Source: Blastococcus sp. VKM Ac-2987 (GTDB lineage Bacteria; Actinomycetota; Actinomycetes; Mycobacteriales; Geodermatophilaceae). Taken from it: a stretch of DNA of 64,000 nt. Within the stretch, counting starts at the first letter, position 1; each line of letters starts with the position of its first letter. The stretch covers positions 1 through 64,000 of the forward strand of contig NZ_JAPVBG010000003.1 in assembly GCF_026967805.1 (NCBI RefSeq), in the 5' to 3' direction. Shown here in pieces: positions 33,211-47,090 of this stretch. The notes under the pieces are model-generated. The model was not told the DNA's origin and searched no databases. It saw nothing but the letters and a program-made list of their open reading frames with translations. The position numbers and the translations under genes were made by a program.

Positions 33211-35016
33211 ATGCAGATCAGCCGGATGGCCCCCGAGGTGGCCACCCCGCGGGTGGTCGCCCGGACCGCCGGGCTGCTCACCACCACGGGCGGCCTGGCA
33301 GCCGTCGCGCTGGTGCTCGGCACGCCCGGCGGGCTGCGCGAGATGCACCCGGCCGTCGTCGGCATGGGGCCGGTCACCACCCTGCTGGGGCTGGCCGTTA
33401 TCCGCTGGGGGCACCTGGTGCCGCGGATCTTCTTCCAGGTGCTGGTCGCCGTCGGCGCGGTGGGCATCGGGGTCGTCGCCGTCGCCTCGCCCACCGCGCA
33501 CGGCGCGGTGGCGGTGCTGGCGCTGATGACGTTCGCCTCGATGGACGCCTTCCTGTTCTTCCCGCTGCTCTGGGCGCTGGGGTTCCTCGCCGAGCTGCTG
33601 GTCATCGGCGCCGTCGTCGTCGTGCTCCGGGGCGACGTCGCCACCGGGCCGGCGCTGGTCCTGGGGCTGCTCGTCGTCGGCTCGGCCGGAGCCGTCGGCG
33701 TCCTGGCGCGGCGGGCGGCCAGCGCGGCCGAGGACGCGCTCACCGGCCTGATGAACCGGCGCGGCTTCGACGAGGCGCTGGACTCCGCGGTGCGGACGGC
33801 GCTGCGCACCGGCGAGCCCCTGGCGGCGGCGCTGTTCGACCTCGACCACTTCAAGACCGTCAACGACACCCACGGCCACGCGGCCGGCGACGAGATGCTG
33901 CGCACGGTCGCGGGCGCCTGGCGGTCGTCGCTGCCGCGCGGCGCCGTCCTCGCGCGGCACGGCGGCGACGAGTTCTCCCTGCTGCTGCCCGGGCACGACG
34001 GCGACCGGGCGCTGGCCTGCGCGGAGCGGCTGCGGGCGGCGCTGCCGGAGATCGGCACGTCGGTGGGGGTGGCCGAGTTCGAGCTGGGCGACTCGCCGGC
34101 CGACGTGATGCGGCGGGCCGACGCCGCGCTGTACCGGGTGAAGACCTTCGGCCGCGGGCGCAGCGAGCTCGACGCCGGCGGCCGCAGCCCGATGGCACGC
34201 GACCTGGCCGCCGCGCTCGCCGACGGGCCGGCCGGTGGGCTGTCGGTGCACCTCCAGCCGATCGTCACCCCGGTCGACGGCGCGATCGCCGGCGTCGAGG
34301 CGCTGGTGCGGTGGACCCACCCCGAGCGCGGGCCGGTGCCGCCCGTCGAGTTCGTGCCGGTGGCCGAGCAGGAGGGCCTGGTCGGCGCGCTCGGCGCCTT
34401 CGTGTGGACGGCGGCCTGCCGGGACGCCCGCACGCTCTCCGACGCCACCGGGCGCGCGCTGTTCCTCACCGTCAACGTGTCGGGGCTGGAGCTCGACGAC
34501 CCCGGCTTCCCCGACCGGGTGCTGGCCACGCTGGCGGCGACCGGCTGGCCGGCGTCGCGCACCGTCGTCGAGGTGACCGAGAGCCTGGTGGAGGCGGAGA
34601 CGACGCGGTCGGTGGCGGCGCTGCACGTGCTGCGCGAGCACGGGCTGCGGGTGGCGATCGACGACTTCGGCACCGGCTACTCCGCGCTGGCGCGGCTGGA
34701 CACGCTGCCCACCGACTACCTGAAGCTGGACAACTCCTTCGTCTCCTCGATCACCACGTCGAACCGGCGGGCGCGGCTGCTGCGCAGCGTCATGGCGCTC
34801 GCCGACGCGCTGGACCTGGTGCTGATCGCCGAGGGCGTGGAGACGGCGGAGCAGGCGCAGACGCTCACCGCGCTGGGCTGCCCGTTCGCGCAGGGCTACC
34901 TGTACAGCCGGCCCCGCCCGGTGGCCGAGCTGGTCGCCGAGTTCGCGCAGGGTGGCCCGGGTCACGTCCCGGTTGCCCTGTCCGCACCGGCGGCATCGGC
35001 TAGACAGTCCTCATGA
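33211..35016 (+). CDS. Membrane-bound GGDEF-EAL protein (cyclic-di-GMP turnover)
   Basis: A 601-residue protein with about six N-terminal membrane helices (residues 15-165). A GGDEF diguanylate cyclase domain (DALTGLMNRRGFDEAL, intact RHGGDEFSLLL) and an EAL phosphodiesterase domain follow. The EAL part has VEALVRW, NVSG, EVTESLVE, DDFGTGYSALARLD, KLDNSF and EGVET, all the metal and catalytic residues one expects. Both activities look intact, so it probably makes or breaks c-di-GMP in response to a membrane signal. A paralog with the same N-terminus (PEVATPRV) is at 49209-50963. Its last codons overlap the next start as ATGA. Confidence 0.93.
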   Translation: MQISRMAPEVATPRVVARTAGLLTTTGGLAAVALVLGTPGGLREMHPAVVGMGPVTTLLGLAVIRWGHLVPRIFFQVLVAVGAVGIGVVAVASPTAHGAVAVLALMTFASMDAFLFFPLLWALGFLAELLVIGAVVVVLRGDVATGPALVLGLLVVGSAGAVGVLARRAASAAEDALTGLMNRRGFDEALDSAVRTALRTGEPLAAALFDLDHFKTVNDTHGHAAGDEMLRTVAGAWRSSLPRGAVLARHGGDEFSLLLPGHDGDRALACAERLRAALPEIGTSVGVAEFELGDSPADVMRRADAALYRVKTFGRGRSELDAGGRSPMARDLAAALADGPAGGLSVHLQPIVTPVDGAIAGVEALVRWTHPERGPVPPVEFVPVAEQEGLVGALGAFVWTAACRDARTLSDATGRALFLTVNVSGLELDDPGFPDRVLATLAATGWPASRTVVEVTESLVEAETTRSVAALHVLREHGLRVAIDDFGTGYSALARLDTLPTDYLKLDNSFVSSITTSNRRARLLRSVMALADALDLVLIAEGVETAEQAQTLTALGCPFAQGYLYSRPRPVAELVAEFAQGGPGHVPVALSAPAASARQSS

Positions 35017-35546
35017 CCGAGGTGACGACGGCGACCGGTGGCGGCATGCTCTCCCGCGAGGAGATGGACGCCGCGCGCGAGCGGCTGCCCATCGTGTACG
35101 TCGACGTGGTGCCCGTACGGGTCGACGACCACGGCACGGTGATCGCCGTCGGCCTGCTGCTGCGGGCCGGCGAGGACGGGCAGATCAAGCGGGCTCTGGT
35201 CTCCGGGCGGGTGCTGTACCACGAGCGCATCCGGGCGGCGCTGCTGCGGCACATCGAGAAGGACCTCGGTCCGCTCGCGCTGCCGCGGCTGCCCCCTGCG
35301 CCGCAGCCGTTCACCGTCGCCGAGTACTTCCCGACGCCGGGCGTGACGCCGTTCCACGACCCGCGGCAGCACGCGGTGTCGCTGGCCTACGTGGTGCCGG
35401 TCGAGGGCGACTGCGCGCCGCAGCAGGACGCGCTGGAGCTGACCTGGTTCTCGCCGCTGGAGGCGCGGGACCCGGCGGTGCTGGCCGAGCTGATGAACGG
35501 GCAGGCGACGCTGCTGCTGCAGGCGCTGGCGCACCTCGGCGTCTGA
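35013..35546 (+). CDS. NUDIX-like (DUF4916-type) protein
   Basis: A 177-residue protein resembling the actinobacterial DUF4916 family with a NUDIX-like fold. It has IVYVDVVPVRVDDHGTVIAVGLLLR near the start, a REEMDA helix, a strand-loop region VLYHERIRAALLRHIEKDLGP where NUDIX enzymes have their box, and a C-terminal LTWFSPLEA typical of NUDIX ends. The canonical NUDIX box GX5EX7REUXEEXGU is not intact, so hydrolase activity is doubtful. It is translationally coupled (ATGA) to the GGDEF-EAL gene, which could link it to nucleotide signalling. Confidence 0.75.
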   Translation: MTEVTTATGGGMLSREEMDAARERLPIVYVDVVPVRVDDHGTVIAVGLLLRAGEDGQIKRALVSGRVLYHERIRAALLRHIEKDLGPLALPRLPPAPQPFTVAEYFPTPGVTPFHDPRQHAVSLAYVVPVEGDCAPQQDALELTWFSPLEARDPAVLAELMNGQATLLLQALAHLGV

Positions 35547-35586
35547 CGCGTCGACCCGCCCGTTCCACGGCGCGGCCGGCCGGTGG

Positions 35587-36420
35587 TCAGGTCCGGGAGG
35601 CGACCGGCTGGTTGCTGGCCCACAGCAGGAAGCGCGTCGCCTGCTGCAGATCGGGGATGTCGTTGCCGACCAGCGACCGGAGCAGGTCGTTGCTCCAGGT
35701 GGCCAGGCGGCCGATCGTCCAGGTGGTCTTCGCGGCCGGCGGCAGGTCGAGGTCGAAGACCAGCTTGGCGATCTCCTTCTTGCCGTCCGTCGGGGCCGAG
35801 TACCGCAGCACCGGCAGCCACCGGTCGGGCTCGACGACGCAGAGCACCTTGGTCAGCAGCGGCTCCTTGTTGAACGACGGGAAGCCGACGGCCTTGCCGT
35901 CGATCAACCGGGTGAGCCGGTCCTCCAGGGGCACCGTCTCGGGGCCGTGCAGCAGGTAGCCGATCGACTCGCGCACCTTCTGCGCCGCCGTGTCCGGGCC
36001 CTGGGTCTTCCAGGTCCGGTTGAGGCCGGACATGTTGCCGGGCGAGGCGATCGTGCTGGAGTTGGCGAAGTGCAGCAGGTCCTCGGCGGGTGCGGTGGGG
36101 AGACCGTCCCGACTGAACAGCTCCTGGTAGCGGTCGCGGTACCCGGCGACCTCCGGGTCGGGCTCGGGCCGGTCGAGCAGGAACTCGGCCTGCAGCAGGG
36201 CGACCCGGTCGCGGATCTCGTGGCGGACGGCGGTGGCCGTGGGGAAGTCGGCGCGCAGCGAGTCGATCGTCTGCACGGCGGGCCGGCCGGGGTCGCGGCG
36301 GACCTCGCCGCGCAGCCACTCGGTGCCGCAGTCGTTGCAGTGGATGAGCAGTCGGCTGTCGGCCTGGGGCGTGCCGTTGATGTCTTCGCTCGAGCAGTTC
36401 GGGCAGGCGATGAGCGCCAT
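35587..36420 (-). CDS. Zinc-ribbon protein of unknown function
   Basis: A 277-residue protein whose first 35 residues form a zinc ribbon (CPNCSSEDINGTPQADSR, then HCNDCGTEW). A mixed helical region follows with FANSSTIASPGNMSGLNRTWK, LLHGPETVPLEDRLTRLIDG and VLCVVEPDRWLPVLRY. The last pattern is reminiscent of domains in restriction-associated or DUF-type nucleic-acid proteins, but I cannot assign a family. The ATG at 36420 has GAGGA 6 bases upstream. It is a single-gene unit between unrelated neighbours. Confidence 0.75.
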   Translation of the reverse strand: MALIACPNCSSEDINGTPQADSRLLIHCNDCGTEWLRGEVRRDPGRPAVQTIDSLRADFPTATAVRHEIRDRVALLQAEFLLDRPEPDPEVAGYRDRYQELFSRDGLPTAPAEDLLHFANSSTIASPGNMSGLNRTWKTQGPDTAAQKVRESIGYLLHGPETVPLEDRLTRLIDGKAVGFPSFNKEPLLTKVLCVVEPDRWLPVLRYSAPTDGKKEIAKLVFDLDLPPAAKTTWTIGRLATWSNDLLRSLVGNDIPDLQQATRFLLWASNQPVASRT

Positions 36421-36616
36421 GGAGGTCCTCGTTCTCAATCGGTCTTGTGCAACGAGCACCGGCGGCTTGGTGCGCCTCGTCATCGAGGACGTCGACCGGC
36501 ACGGCGAGCCACGGGGCGTCCGCCGTCCGCCGGTCGGGTCAAGGTTCCCACGGCGCGAGCCGCAGGGCGCCGCCCGGAGGCGGCGACCCGGTCGAGGTGG
36601 GGCGGTCGCTCCGGGA

Positions 36617-37900
36617 TCAGCCGATGCGCGCCGTCCGCTCCGGGGCGCGGGCGGACTCGACGAACTCCCGCAGCACGGGGTAGACCTCGGCCTCCCAGCG
36701 GGAGCCGCTGAACACGCCGTAGTGGCCCACGCCGTCCTGCAGGTGGTGGCGCTTGCGCTCCGCCGGGATCCCGGTGCACAGCTGGTGGGCCGCCTCTGTC
36801 TGGCCGGGGGAGCAGATGTCGTCGTTCGCGCCCTCCACGGTGAGCAGCGCGGTGTCCCGGATGGCGCCGGGGTCGACCGGCCGGCCCCGCCAGGTGAAGC
36901 GCCCGGTGGCGAAGTCGTGCTGCTGGAAGATGCGGGCGACCGTCTCCAGGTAGAACTCGGCGGGGACGTCCATCACCGCGCCGTACTCGTCGTAGAAGGC
37001 GCGGGTGGTCGCGGCCGCGGCCTCGTTGCCGGCCACCAGATCGCGGTACATGCGGGCGTGCGCGGTGAGGTGCCGCGTGGTGTTCATCGACATGAAGGCG
37101 GTGAGCTGGACGACGCCGGGGTACACCCGCCGCCCGGCGCCGGCGTACCGGCGGGGCACCGTGTCGACGACCCGGCGCTCGTACCAGGTGATCGGCCGGG
37201 TGGCGGCCGCGGTGTTGACCCGGTTCGGGTTGACGCGGGTGTCGACCGGGCCGGCCATGAGCGTGACGCTGCGGGGCTGGGCGGGGTCGTCGGCCTCCGC
37301 GAGCAGGGCCACGGCGGACAGGACGGGGACGGCGGGCTGGCAGACGGCCACGACGTGGGTGTCGGGGCCCAGGGAGCGCAGCGCCTCCATCACGTGCTCG
37401 ATGTACTCGTCCAGCCCGAACGGCCCGTGCTCGGCCGGGACGTCGCGGGCGTTGTGCCAGTCGATGACGTGCACGTCGTGGTCGGACAGCAGCGTGCGGA
37501 TCGTCGGCCGGATGAGCGTGGTGAAGTGGCCGGACATGGGGCCGACGACGAGCACGCGGGGCTGGGGAGGGGCCGACGGCTTGGCGAAGTGCAGCAGGGT
37601 GGCGAACGGCGTGGTCAGCGTCGGCTGCTCGACGACCTGCACGTCGCGGTCGCCGACCCGGACGGCGTCGATGCCGAACTCCGGGCGGTCGTGCGTGGGC
37701 CGGGCCTTGGCGAGGATGTCGCAGGCCGCCCGCACGTGCCGGACGCCGGCAGCCTTGGCCAGCGGGGCGGGGAGGGCGTGCAGTGCCCGCGCAGTCAGCT
37801 CGGACGCCGCGACGACGGGCGCTCCCGCTCGACGGTTCATCTCGTACGCGGTGTAGAGCATCGGCCTGCCGTTCGCGAGGGAGTCGGTGACGGACGTCAC
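36617..37900 (-). CDS. phaZ: Intracellular polyhydroxyalkanoate depolymerase (PhaZ-like)
   Basis: A 427-residue alpha/beta hydrolase matching the intracellular PHB depolymerase family. The nucleophile elbow has Cys rather than Ser (C187 in VAVCQPAVP), as in the Ralstonia-type PhaZ. An oxyanion region VVGPMSGHFTTLIRPTIRTLL precedes it; D and H are probably in EGANDDICSPGQT and VGHYGVFSG. It degrades stored poly-3-hydroxybutyrate to oligomers or monomers. GAGAGGGTG lies before the ATG. No other PHA gene is adjacent; the gene upstream on the chromosome is a divergent zinc-ribbon gene region. Confidence 0.88.
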   Translation of the reverse strand: MTSVTDSLANGRPMLYTAYEMNRRAGAPVVAASELTARALHALPAPLAKAAGVRHVRAACDILAKARPTHDRPEFGIDAVRVGDRDVQVVEQPTLTTPFATLLHFAKPSAPPQPRVLVVGPMSGHFTTLIRPTIRTLLSDHDVHVIDWHNARDVPAEHGPFGLDEYIEHVMEALRSLGPDTHVVAVCQPAVPVLSAVALLAEADDPAQPRSVTLMAGPVDTRVNPNRVNTAAATRPITWYERRVVDTVPRRYAGAGRRVYPGVVQLTAFMSMNTTRHLTAHARMYRDLVAGNEAAAATTRAFYDEYGAVMDVPAEFYLETVARIFQQHDFATGRFTWRGRPVDPGAIRDTALLTVEGANDDICSPGQTEAAHQLCTGIPAERKRHHLQDGVGHYGVFSGSRWEAEVYPVLREFVESARAPERTARIG

Positions 37901-37975
37901 CCTCTCAGGACGGTAACCGGAACCACCGACGGCGGCACGCAGGGGCCCGGGCGGCGTGGCGGGGGCGCCGGCCGG

Positions 37976-42484
<4,509 letters not shown>

Positions 42485-42557
42485 GGCGCCCCCGTGTGAC
42501 GACGGTCACTGCAGACGGTACGTCGTCAGGGGGACGGGAGCAGCACCCCGCGGCGCG

Positions 42558-42764
42558 TCAGGTGCGGTCCTTCTTCGCCTGACGGTCCGCGTGCGTCTCG
42601 CCGGCGACCGCGATGTCGGTCGGCGGCACCTCGACGATCCAGGCCCGGACGGTCTCCGGCGGTGCGCCGATGCTCTCGGTGGTGGCCTGGCTGACCGCGG
42701 CGAGCAGGTCGCGCTTCTGCTGCTCGGTGCGGCCGGCGATCATGGTGATCTGGATGAAGGGCAT
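42558..42764 (-). CDS. 4-oxalocrotonate tautomerase family enzyme
   Basis: A 68-residue tautomerase with the family start M-P-F-I-Q-I-T, where Pro becomes the catalytic N-terminal base after Met removal, and IAGRTEQQKRDLLAAVSQA as the first helix. The family's catalytic Arg is probably in VRAWIVEVPPTDI. These enzymes interconvert enol and keto acids. The ATG at 42764 fits the family length; a longer in-frame start is spurious. Confidence 0.88.
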   Translation of the reverse strand: MPFIQITMIAGRTEQQKRDLLAAVSQATTESIGAPPETVRAWIVEVPPTDIAVAGETHADRQAKKDRT

Positions 42765-42810
42765 GCCGGTATGCCTAGCAGCCACCGGCCGGCGCCGCGA
42801 CGACTCCGGA

Positions 42811-43044
42811 TCAGGCCGCGGTCGCGACCGGCGGGTCCACCCGGCGGGGGAGCTCCAGGGTGGCCGGTCCGGCACCCGCGTCGGTCCTCCGCGACATGCC
42901 CCTCACCGGCGCTCCGGCGGCCGGGACGCCGAGAGAGCGGGCCACCGCGTCGAGGTGGCGGAGCGCCTCGTCGTGCAGCTCCTGGAGAGCGGCCGCCGCC
43001 GCTGCGTGCGCCTCGTCCACGGTGCCGGCAGATCCACTGGTCAT
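42811..43044 (-). CDS. Small hypothetical protein
   Basis: A 77-residue open frame beginning MTSGSAGTVDEAHAAAAAAL, with a helical N-terminal half (LQELHDEALRHLDAVARSL) and a Pro/Arg-rich tail. The ribosome site is weak (GAGACCACC). It is not overlapped by a better frame, and its Ala/Glu helix looks natural, so it may be real. I do not recognise it. Confidence 0.45.
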   Translation of the reverse strand: MTSGSAGTVDEAHAAAAAALQELHDEALRHLDAVARSLGVPAAGAPVRGMSRRTDAGAGPATLELPRRVDPPVATAA

Positions 43045-43095
43045 GGTGGTCTCATCGGCGGGCGGCCGGTGCTCCGTGACCGGGGCGCCGGTTCC

Positions 43096-43344
43096 CTACC
43101 GGCAGGCGTCGTCCTGTTCCGGGCGGACGACGACGGCGGGGAAGGCGCCCGGCCCCGAGGTCGCGACCATCCTCGCGTTCGCCCCGAACTGGCCCTTCGG
43201 GTACATGGTGGTGGCCAGGAAGCTGACGCCCTGGCCGAAGGCCTTGCAGCCGCCGGAGCCGGGGTCCGCCGACGCGGCGGTCGCCGGCGCGACCAGCAGC
43301 ACGGTGGCGGCTGCCGTGGTGATCAGTGGGCGTCGAACGGACAT
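43096..43344 (-). CDS. Small secreted protein
   Basis: An 82-residue protein with a textbook signal peptide (MSVRRPLITTAAATVLLVAPATAASA, cleavage before DPG). The mature part of about 56 residues contains two Cys (GGCKAFGQG near its start and DDAC at the C-terminus), which could form a disulfide. GGGAGG lies 7 bases before the ATG. The GCKAFG...SFLATTMYP pattern recurs in small actinobacterial secreted proteins of unknown role. A monocistronic unit. Confidence 0.75.
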   Translation of the reverse strand: MSVRRPLITTAAATVLLVAPATAASADPGSGGCKAFGQGVSFLATTMYPKGQFGANARMVATSGPGAFPAVVVRPEQDDACR

Positions 43345-43499
43345 GGTGGACCTCCCGTGCCATCGCGGAGCCGGCTGATGGACGACGATGCTGGCCGCGA
43401 GCCGGCTCCGTGCCCAGGGGTCCGGGGAGCGCGGGCTTCACGACGGGGCGAGGCGACACGCTCCGTCGTCCTCGGGCGGTGCACCGTCACCGGCCGTCG

Positions 43500-44336
43500 T
43501 CAGGGGACGACGTCCGGCACGATGTTCTGGCTCTCCCGGGGCGGGCGCACGTAGTCGCTCTCGATCGGCGGCCGGGGCGGTAGCTCCGGAGCCTCGGGCG
43601 TGAGGTCCTCGTACGGCACCTGCGCCAGCAGGTGGGTGATGACGTTGAGCCGGGCCCGTTTCTTGACCTCGGCGTCGACCACCCACCACGGCGCCTCGGG
43701 GATGTCGGTGGCGGCGAACATCGCGTCCTTCGCGCGGGAGAAGTCGACCCAGCGGTTGCGGGCCTCGAGGTCCATCGGGCTGAGCTTCCAGCGCTTGGTC
43801 GGGTCCTCGACCCGGCCCTGGAAGCGCTTCTCCTGCTCGGTGTCGCTGACCGAGAACCAGTACTTGATCACCTGGATGCCGCTGCGGATGAGCATCCGCT
43901 CGAACTCCGGGCAGGAGCGGAGGAACTCCTCGACCTCCGCGTCGGTGGCGAAGCCCATGACCCGCTCGACGCCGGCGCGGTTGTACCAGGAGCGGTCGAG
44001 CAGGACCATCTCGCCGGCCGCGGGCAGGTGGGCGACGTAGCGCTGGAAGTACCACTGGGTCTTCTCGCGCTCGGTCGGCGCGGGCAGCGCGACGACGTGG
44101 GCGGCGCGGGGGTTGAGGCTCTCGGTGATCCGCTGGATCGCCCCGCCCTTCCCGGCGGCGTCGCGCCCCTCGAAGATGACGACCACCTTGAGGCCCTTGG
44201 CGCGGATGAACTCCTGCTGCTTGACCAGCTCGACCTGGAGCCGGGCCAGTTCCTCCTCGTAGTAGGCCTTGTCGACCTTGCGGGTCGAGGTCGGGGTGTC
44301 CTCGACGGAACGGGCGGTCGTACCGGGTGCGGCCAT
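43500..44336 (-). CDS. ppk2: Polyphosphate kinase 2
   Basis: A 278-residue PPK2-family kinase that transfers phosphate between polyphosphate and nucleotides. The Walker A-like loop is FEGRDAAGKGGAI near residue 56, followed by the lid helices and DRSWYNRAGVERVMGF (Walker B region). KYWFSVSDTEQEKRF and RWKLSPMDLEARNRWVDF are diagnostic PPK2 segments. It has a single domain, typical of the group using nucleoside di- or triphosphates. The ATG at 44336 begins a short disordered tail. Confidence 0.95.
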   Translation of the reverse strand: MAAPGTTARSVEDTPTSTRKVDKAYYEEELARLQVELVKQQEFIRAKGLKVVVIFEGRDAAGKGGAIQRITESLNPRAAHVVALPAPTEREKTQWYFQRYVAHLPAAGEMVLLDRSWYNRAGVERVMGFATDAEVEEFLRSCPEFERMLIRSGIQVIKYWFSVSDTEQEKRFQGRVEDPTKRWKLSPMDLEARNRWVDFSRAKDAMFAATDIPEAPWWVVDAEVKKRARLNVITHLLAQVPYEDLTPEAPELPPRPPIESDYVRPPRESQNIVPDVVP

Positions 44337-44384
44337 GGGTCAGCATCGCGCCGGGCGCGCGGCGGTGGCAACCCCGGCGCCTGC

Positions 44385-45641
44385 TCAGGCCGGGACGGGC
44401 TCGGGGTCCCGCTCGGGCTGCGTGGCGGCCCGCGGCTGCGACAGCGCGTACGCCGCCGCGGACGCGACCACGAGGGCGGCGGCCAGCGCGGGTGCGGCGA
44501 GCGCGGTGGTCACACCCAGCCGGTCGACGACGACGCCGGTGACCGCGGAGGCAACCGCCTGGCCGACGACGACCGCGGAGTTGAGCATCGTCATGGTGGT
44601 CGCCGAGCGGCCGGCCGGGCTCAGCGTCGCGCCGAGGCTGTACAGGGTGACCAGCGTCGGCCCGATGCCGCAGCCGAGCACCGCCAGGGCGACGACGAGG
44701 CCGGTGCCGGACCGGGCGAACGCGTAGCCGATCGCGGCGGCGAGCAGCAGCGACCCGAAGGCGAGCCACCGCGCCGTCAGGGTGAACCGCTCCGGCAGGG
44801 CGGCGGTGCCGAGCGCGAGCACGGCCGAGCCGATGCCCATGACGCCGTAGAGCAGGCCGGCGCTGTCGCCGTCGCCGTCGACGGCGAGGAAGCCGGTGAG
44901 CGAGGTGAGCGTCGCGCCGAAGAAGATGCCAACGCCCAGCGTGCCGACCACGACGGTGAGCAGCCGGAACCGGAAGAGCTCCCGGGCCGGCGCTTGGGAG
45001 GTGGCCGAGTGCTCCGTGCCGGGGTGGAGCCGGCCGGTGGGGTGCAGGGCGAACGCGGTGACGAAGACGAAAGTGAGCGCCGAGGCGCCGGCGATGGCCA
45101 CCCACGGGGCGATCGCGACGGCGAGCAGCCCGACGAGGAACGGGCCGACGATGAAGACCATCTCGTCGGCGGCGGACTCGTAGGCCATCGTGCCGTTGAG
45201 CACCTTCTCGCGGCGGTCCTGCCGCACCGAGCGGCGGATGATGGCCATCAGCCGGGTGCGCGACATGGGGGCGATCTGCGGCGCGGAGGCGCCGATCAGC
45301 ACGGACAGCGCGAGGAGCGTCGCGTTCGCGGCGGTGCTCGCGACGACGAACGGGAAGGCGCCGAGCAGGGCGGCGTTGACCAGCCCCACCGGGACGAGCA
45401 CCCGGCGCTGGCCGAAGCGGTCGGCGGCGGCGCCGAGCAGCGGGCCGGCGATCGCGGTGCCGATGCCGGCGACGGCCGAGTTGAGGCCGCCGAGGGTCAC
45501 CGACCCCCGCTCGGCGACGACGAGGGTGAGGACGCCGACGGTCATCATCGCGAAGGGCAGCCGAGCGATGAAGGCGATTGGGAAGTAGGAGAGACCGGCC
45601 GAGCGGATGAGCACTGAACTGGTCGGGCGCGTGTGGAACAT
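44385..45641 (-). CDS. MFS transporter
   Basis: A 418-residue major facilitator protein with about 12 helices in two halves. The MFS loop motif is visible between helices 2 and 3 (GPLLGAAADRFGQRRVLVPVG), and a related one in the second half (LPERFTLTARWLAFGSLLLA). The substrate is unknown; the sequence resembles drug or sugar efflux members without a helix-specific signature. The 154-bp upstream gap carries its promoter. It is followed 48 bases downstream by PPK2 on the same strand, so both may be cotranscribed. Confidence 0.9.
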   Translation of the reverse strand: MFHTRPTSSVLIRSAGLSYFPIAFIARLPFAMMTVGVLTLVVAERGSVTLGGLNSAVAGIGTAIAGPLLGAAADRFGQRRVLVPVGLVNAALLGAFPFVVASTAANATLLALSVLIGASAPQIAPMSRTRLMAIIRRSVRQDRREKVLNGTMAYESAADEMVFIVGPFLVGLLAVAIAPWVAIAGASALTFVFVTAFALHPTGRLHPGTEHSATSQAPARELFRFRLLTVVVGTLGVGIFFGATLTSLTGFLAVDGDGDSAGLLYGVMGIGSAVLALGTAALPERFTLTARWLAFGSLLLAAAIGYAFARSGTGLVVALAVLGCGIGPTLVTLYSLGATLSPAGRSATTMTMLNSAVVVGQAVASAVTGVVVDRLGVTTALAAPALAAALVVASAAAYALSQPRAATQPERDPEPVPA

Positions 45642-45795
45642 GACCTCTGCTGCTGCGGATCGGGCGTGCCGCCTTGATCCGCCGGTGGGCCGGCAGCAGG
45701 TAGTTACACACGGACGTTCGGAACGGTCACGACCTTAACGTGCCGGTGGTGATCGCGACCCTGGACGCATCGCTCGACCGGGTGGCCGCCGAGCG

Positions 45796-46683
45796 CTACG
45801 ACCAGCGGTTGATGAACTCGACCGCCGCGGCGTTCACGACCTCGGGGTGGGTGGCGCTGAGGAAGTGCTGGCCGCCCTCGACGACGCGGAGCTCGGCGGC
45901 GGCGCTGTTGACGAAGAGACCGATCTCGGCCTCGGCGTTCGCCACCGAGTAGACCCGGTCCGCCGTGCCGTGCATCCACAGGACGGGGCACCGCACGCTG
46001 TCCAGCCGGCCGTGCAGGCCGTCCCGGTCACGCAGGTTGATGCTGCTGATCCGGAGCCGCTGCCGCCCGGCGTCGCCGGCGTAGTTCTCCTGGTGCGTCT
46101 GGTGCCAGAACTCCCGCTCGTCGGCCGGGACGTCGTCGCCCATGCCCTCCGCGAGGGTGGCGTCGACGAGCTCGACCGGGACGGCCCAGTCGTCGCCGAC
46201 GGGCTCGGCGAGTGCGTCGATGGCGGGGGTGCAGAACGCGACCCCGTCCCAGCAGCCCAGGTCGCGGCTGCGCTGGCTCTCGAAGTCCATCGAGGTGCCG
46301 AGCGGGACGATGCCCTTGATCCGGTCGGGGGCGAGCATCGCCATGCGGGCCGCGATCCAGCCGCCCTGCGAGGTGCCCAGCACGAAGGCCGCGGGGATGC
46401 CGAGCGCCTCGAGCACCTGCAGCCCGGCGATGGCCGTGTCCCAGTAGGTGAACTGCCCGTACGAGGTGCGGGTCTTCCCGTGCCCGTAGGGCTCGATGGC
46501 GAGCAGGTTGGCGGTGGCGGAGAGCTGCTCGTCCGCGAACTGGGGCCGGTACAGCTCGACGGAGGTGGTGAAGGAGTTGACCATCACGAGAGTCGGGAGC
46601 GACGCGTCGTAGGCGCTGCCGAACCGGTAGCCGATGGTGGAGCCACCGAGGTGCGGGATCTGGATCGTCTCCGTGGCGCTCAT
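45796..46683 (-). CDS. Alpha/beta hydrolase
   Basis: A 295-residue alpha/beta-hydrolase. The first strands are LPTLVMVNSFTTSVELY, the nucleophile elbow is GTSQGGWIAAR (Ser in GxSxG), the acid is probably in WMHGTADRVYSV and the His in EGGQHFLSATHP. LLAIEPYGHGKTR matches enol-lactone-hydrolase and esterase relatives. The substrate is unknown. The ATG at 46683 has GAGGGA 6 bases upstream; an earlier in-frame start adds only four residues. Confidence 0.9.
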   Translation of the reverse strand: MSATETIQIPHLGGSTIGYRFGSAYDASLPTLVMVNSFTTSVELYRPQFADEQLSATANLLAIEPYGHGKTRTSYGQFTYWDTAIAGLQVLEALGIPAAFVLGTSQGGWIAARMAMLAPDRIKGIVPLGTSMDFESQRSRDLGCWDGVAFCTPAIDALAEPVGDDWAVPVELVDATLAEGMGDDVPADEREFWHQTHQENYAGDAGRQRLRISSINLRDRDGLHGRLDSVRCPVLWMHGTADRVYSVANAEAEIGLFVNSAAAELRVVEGGQHFLSATHPEVVNAAAVEFINRWS

Positions 46684-46772
46684 GGTGTCCCTCACGGTTC
46701 TCGCAGGTCGGTCGCCGGTCCGGCCATCGTGGCGTCCGGCTCAGCAGGGGTCAATCGTCGCGGGTCGCCGTC

Positions 46773-47090
46773 TCACCGGGGTCGCGGCAGGTCGTCGAGG
46801 TCGAAGGCGGCATGGAGGGCTGCGGTCAGTTCGACCTCCTGCTCCGGGAGCAGCCGACCGATCTGCCGGCCGAGGGCCGTCGCGAGCACGGTGACGATGG
46901 TGTCGCAACTGACGACGCTGGAGTGGTCGACTCCGTTCTCCGGACCGACGGGGACCTCGGTGGACAGCCCGCGGACGGTGCTCGTGATCGGTGCGACGGT
47001 CACCCGCGTCATGTGCGGCCGGACCAGCTCCCGGGTCAGCACCAGTACCGGTCGGGTCTTGTCCAGCTGCGCGAGATGGATCGGTCGCAT
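46773..47090 (-). CDS. MazF/PemK-like toxin of a type II toxin-antitoxin pair
   Basis: A 105-residue protein of the MazF/PemK endoribonuclease family. It has a KTRPVLVLTREL strand-loop near the N-terminus, VTVAPITSTVRGLSTEVPV and SVVSCDTIVTV, the three family segments (compare RPxVVLS, IPITS and SVVxxDQIxTV). MazF toxins cleave mRNA at short sequences. Its ATG overlaps the antitoxin stop by one base (TGATG), the usual arrangement with antitoxin first. Catalytic Arg and Thr are present in the expected places, so it may be active. Confidence 0.87.
   Translation of the reverse strand: MRPIHLAQLDKTRPVLVLTRELVRPHMTRVTVAPITSTVRGLSTEVPVGPENGVDHSSVVSCDTIVTVLATALGRQIGRLLPEQEVELTAALHAAFDLDDLPRPR

Noticed and set aside
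42811..43044. Strong claim for the 77-residue frame as a known family
   Set aside because: The sequence is low-complexity and unrecognised, so it is kept only as a low-confidence hypothetical gene.
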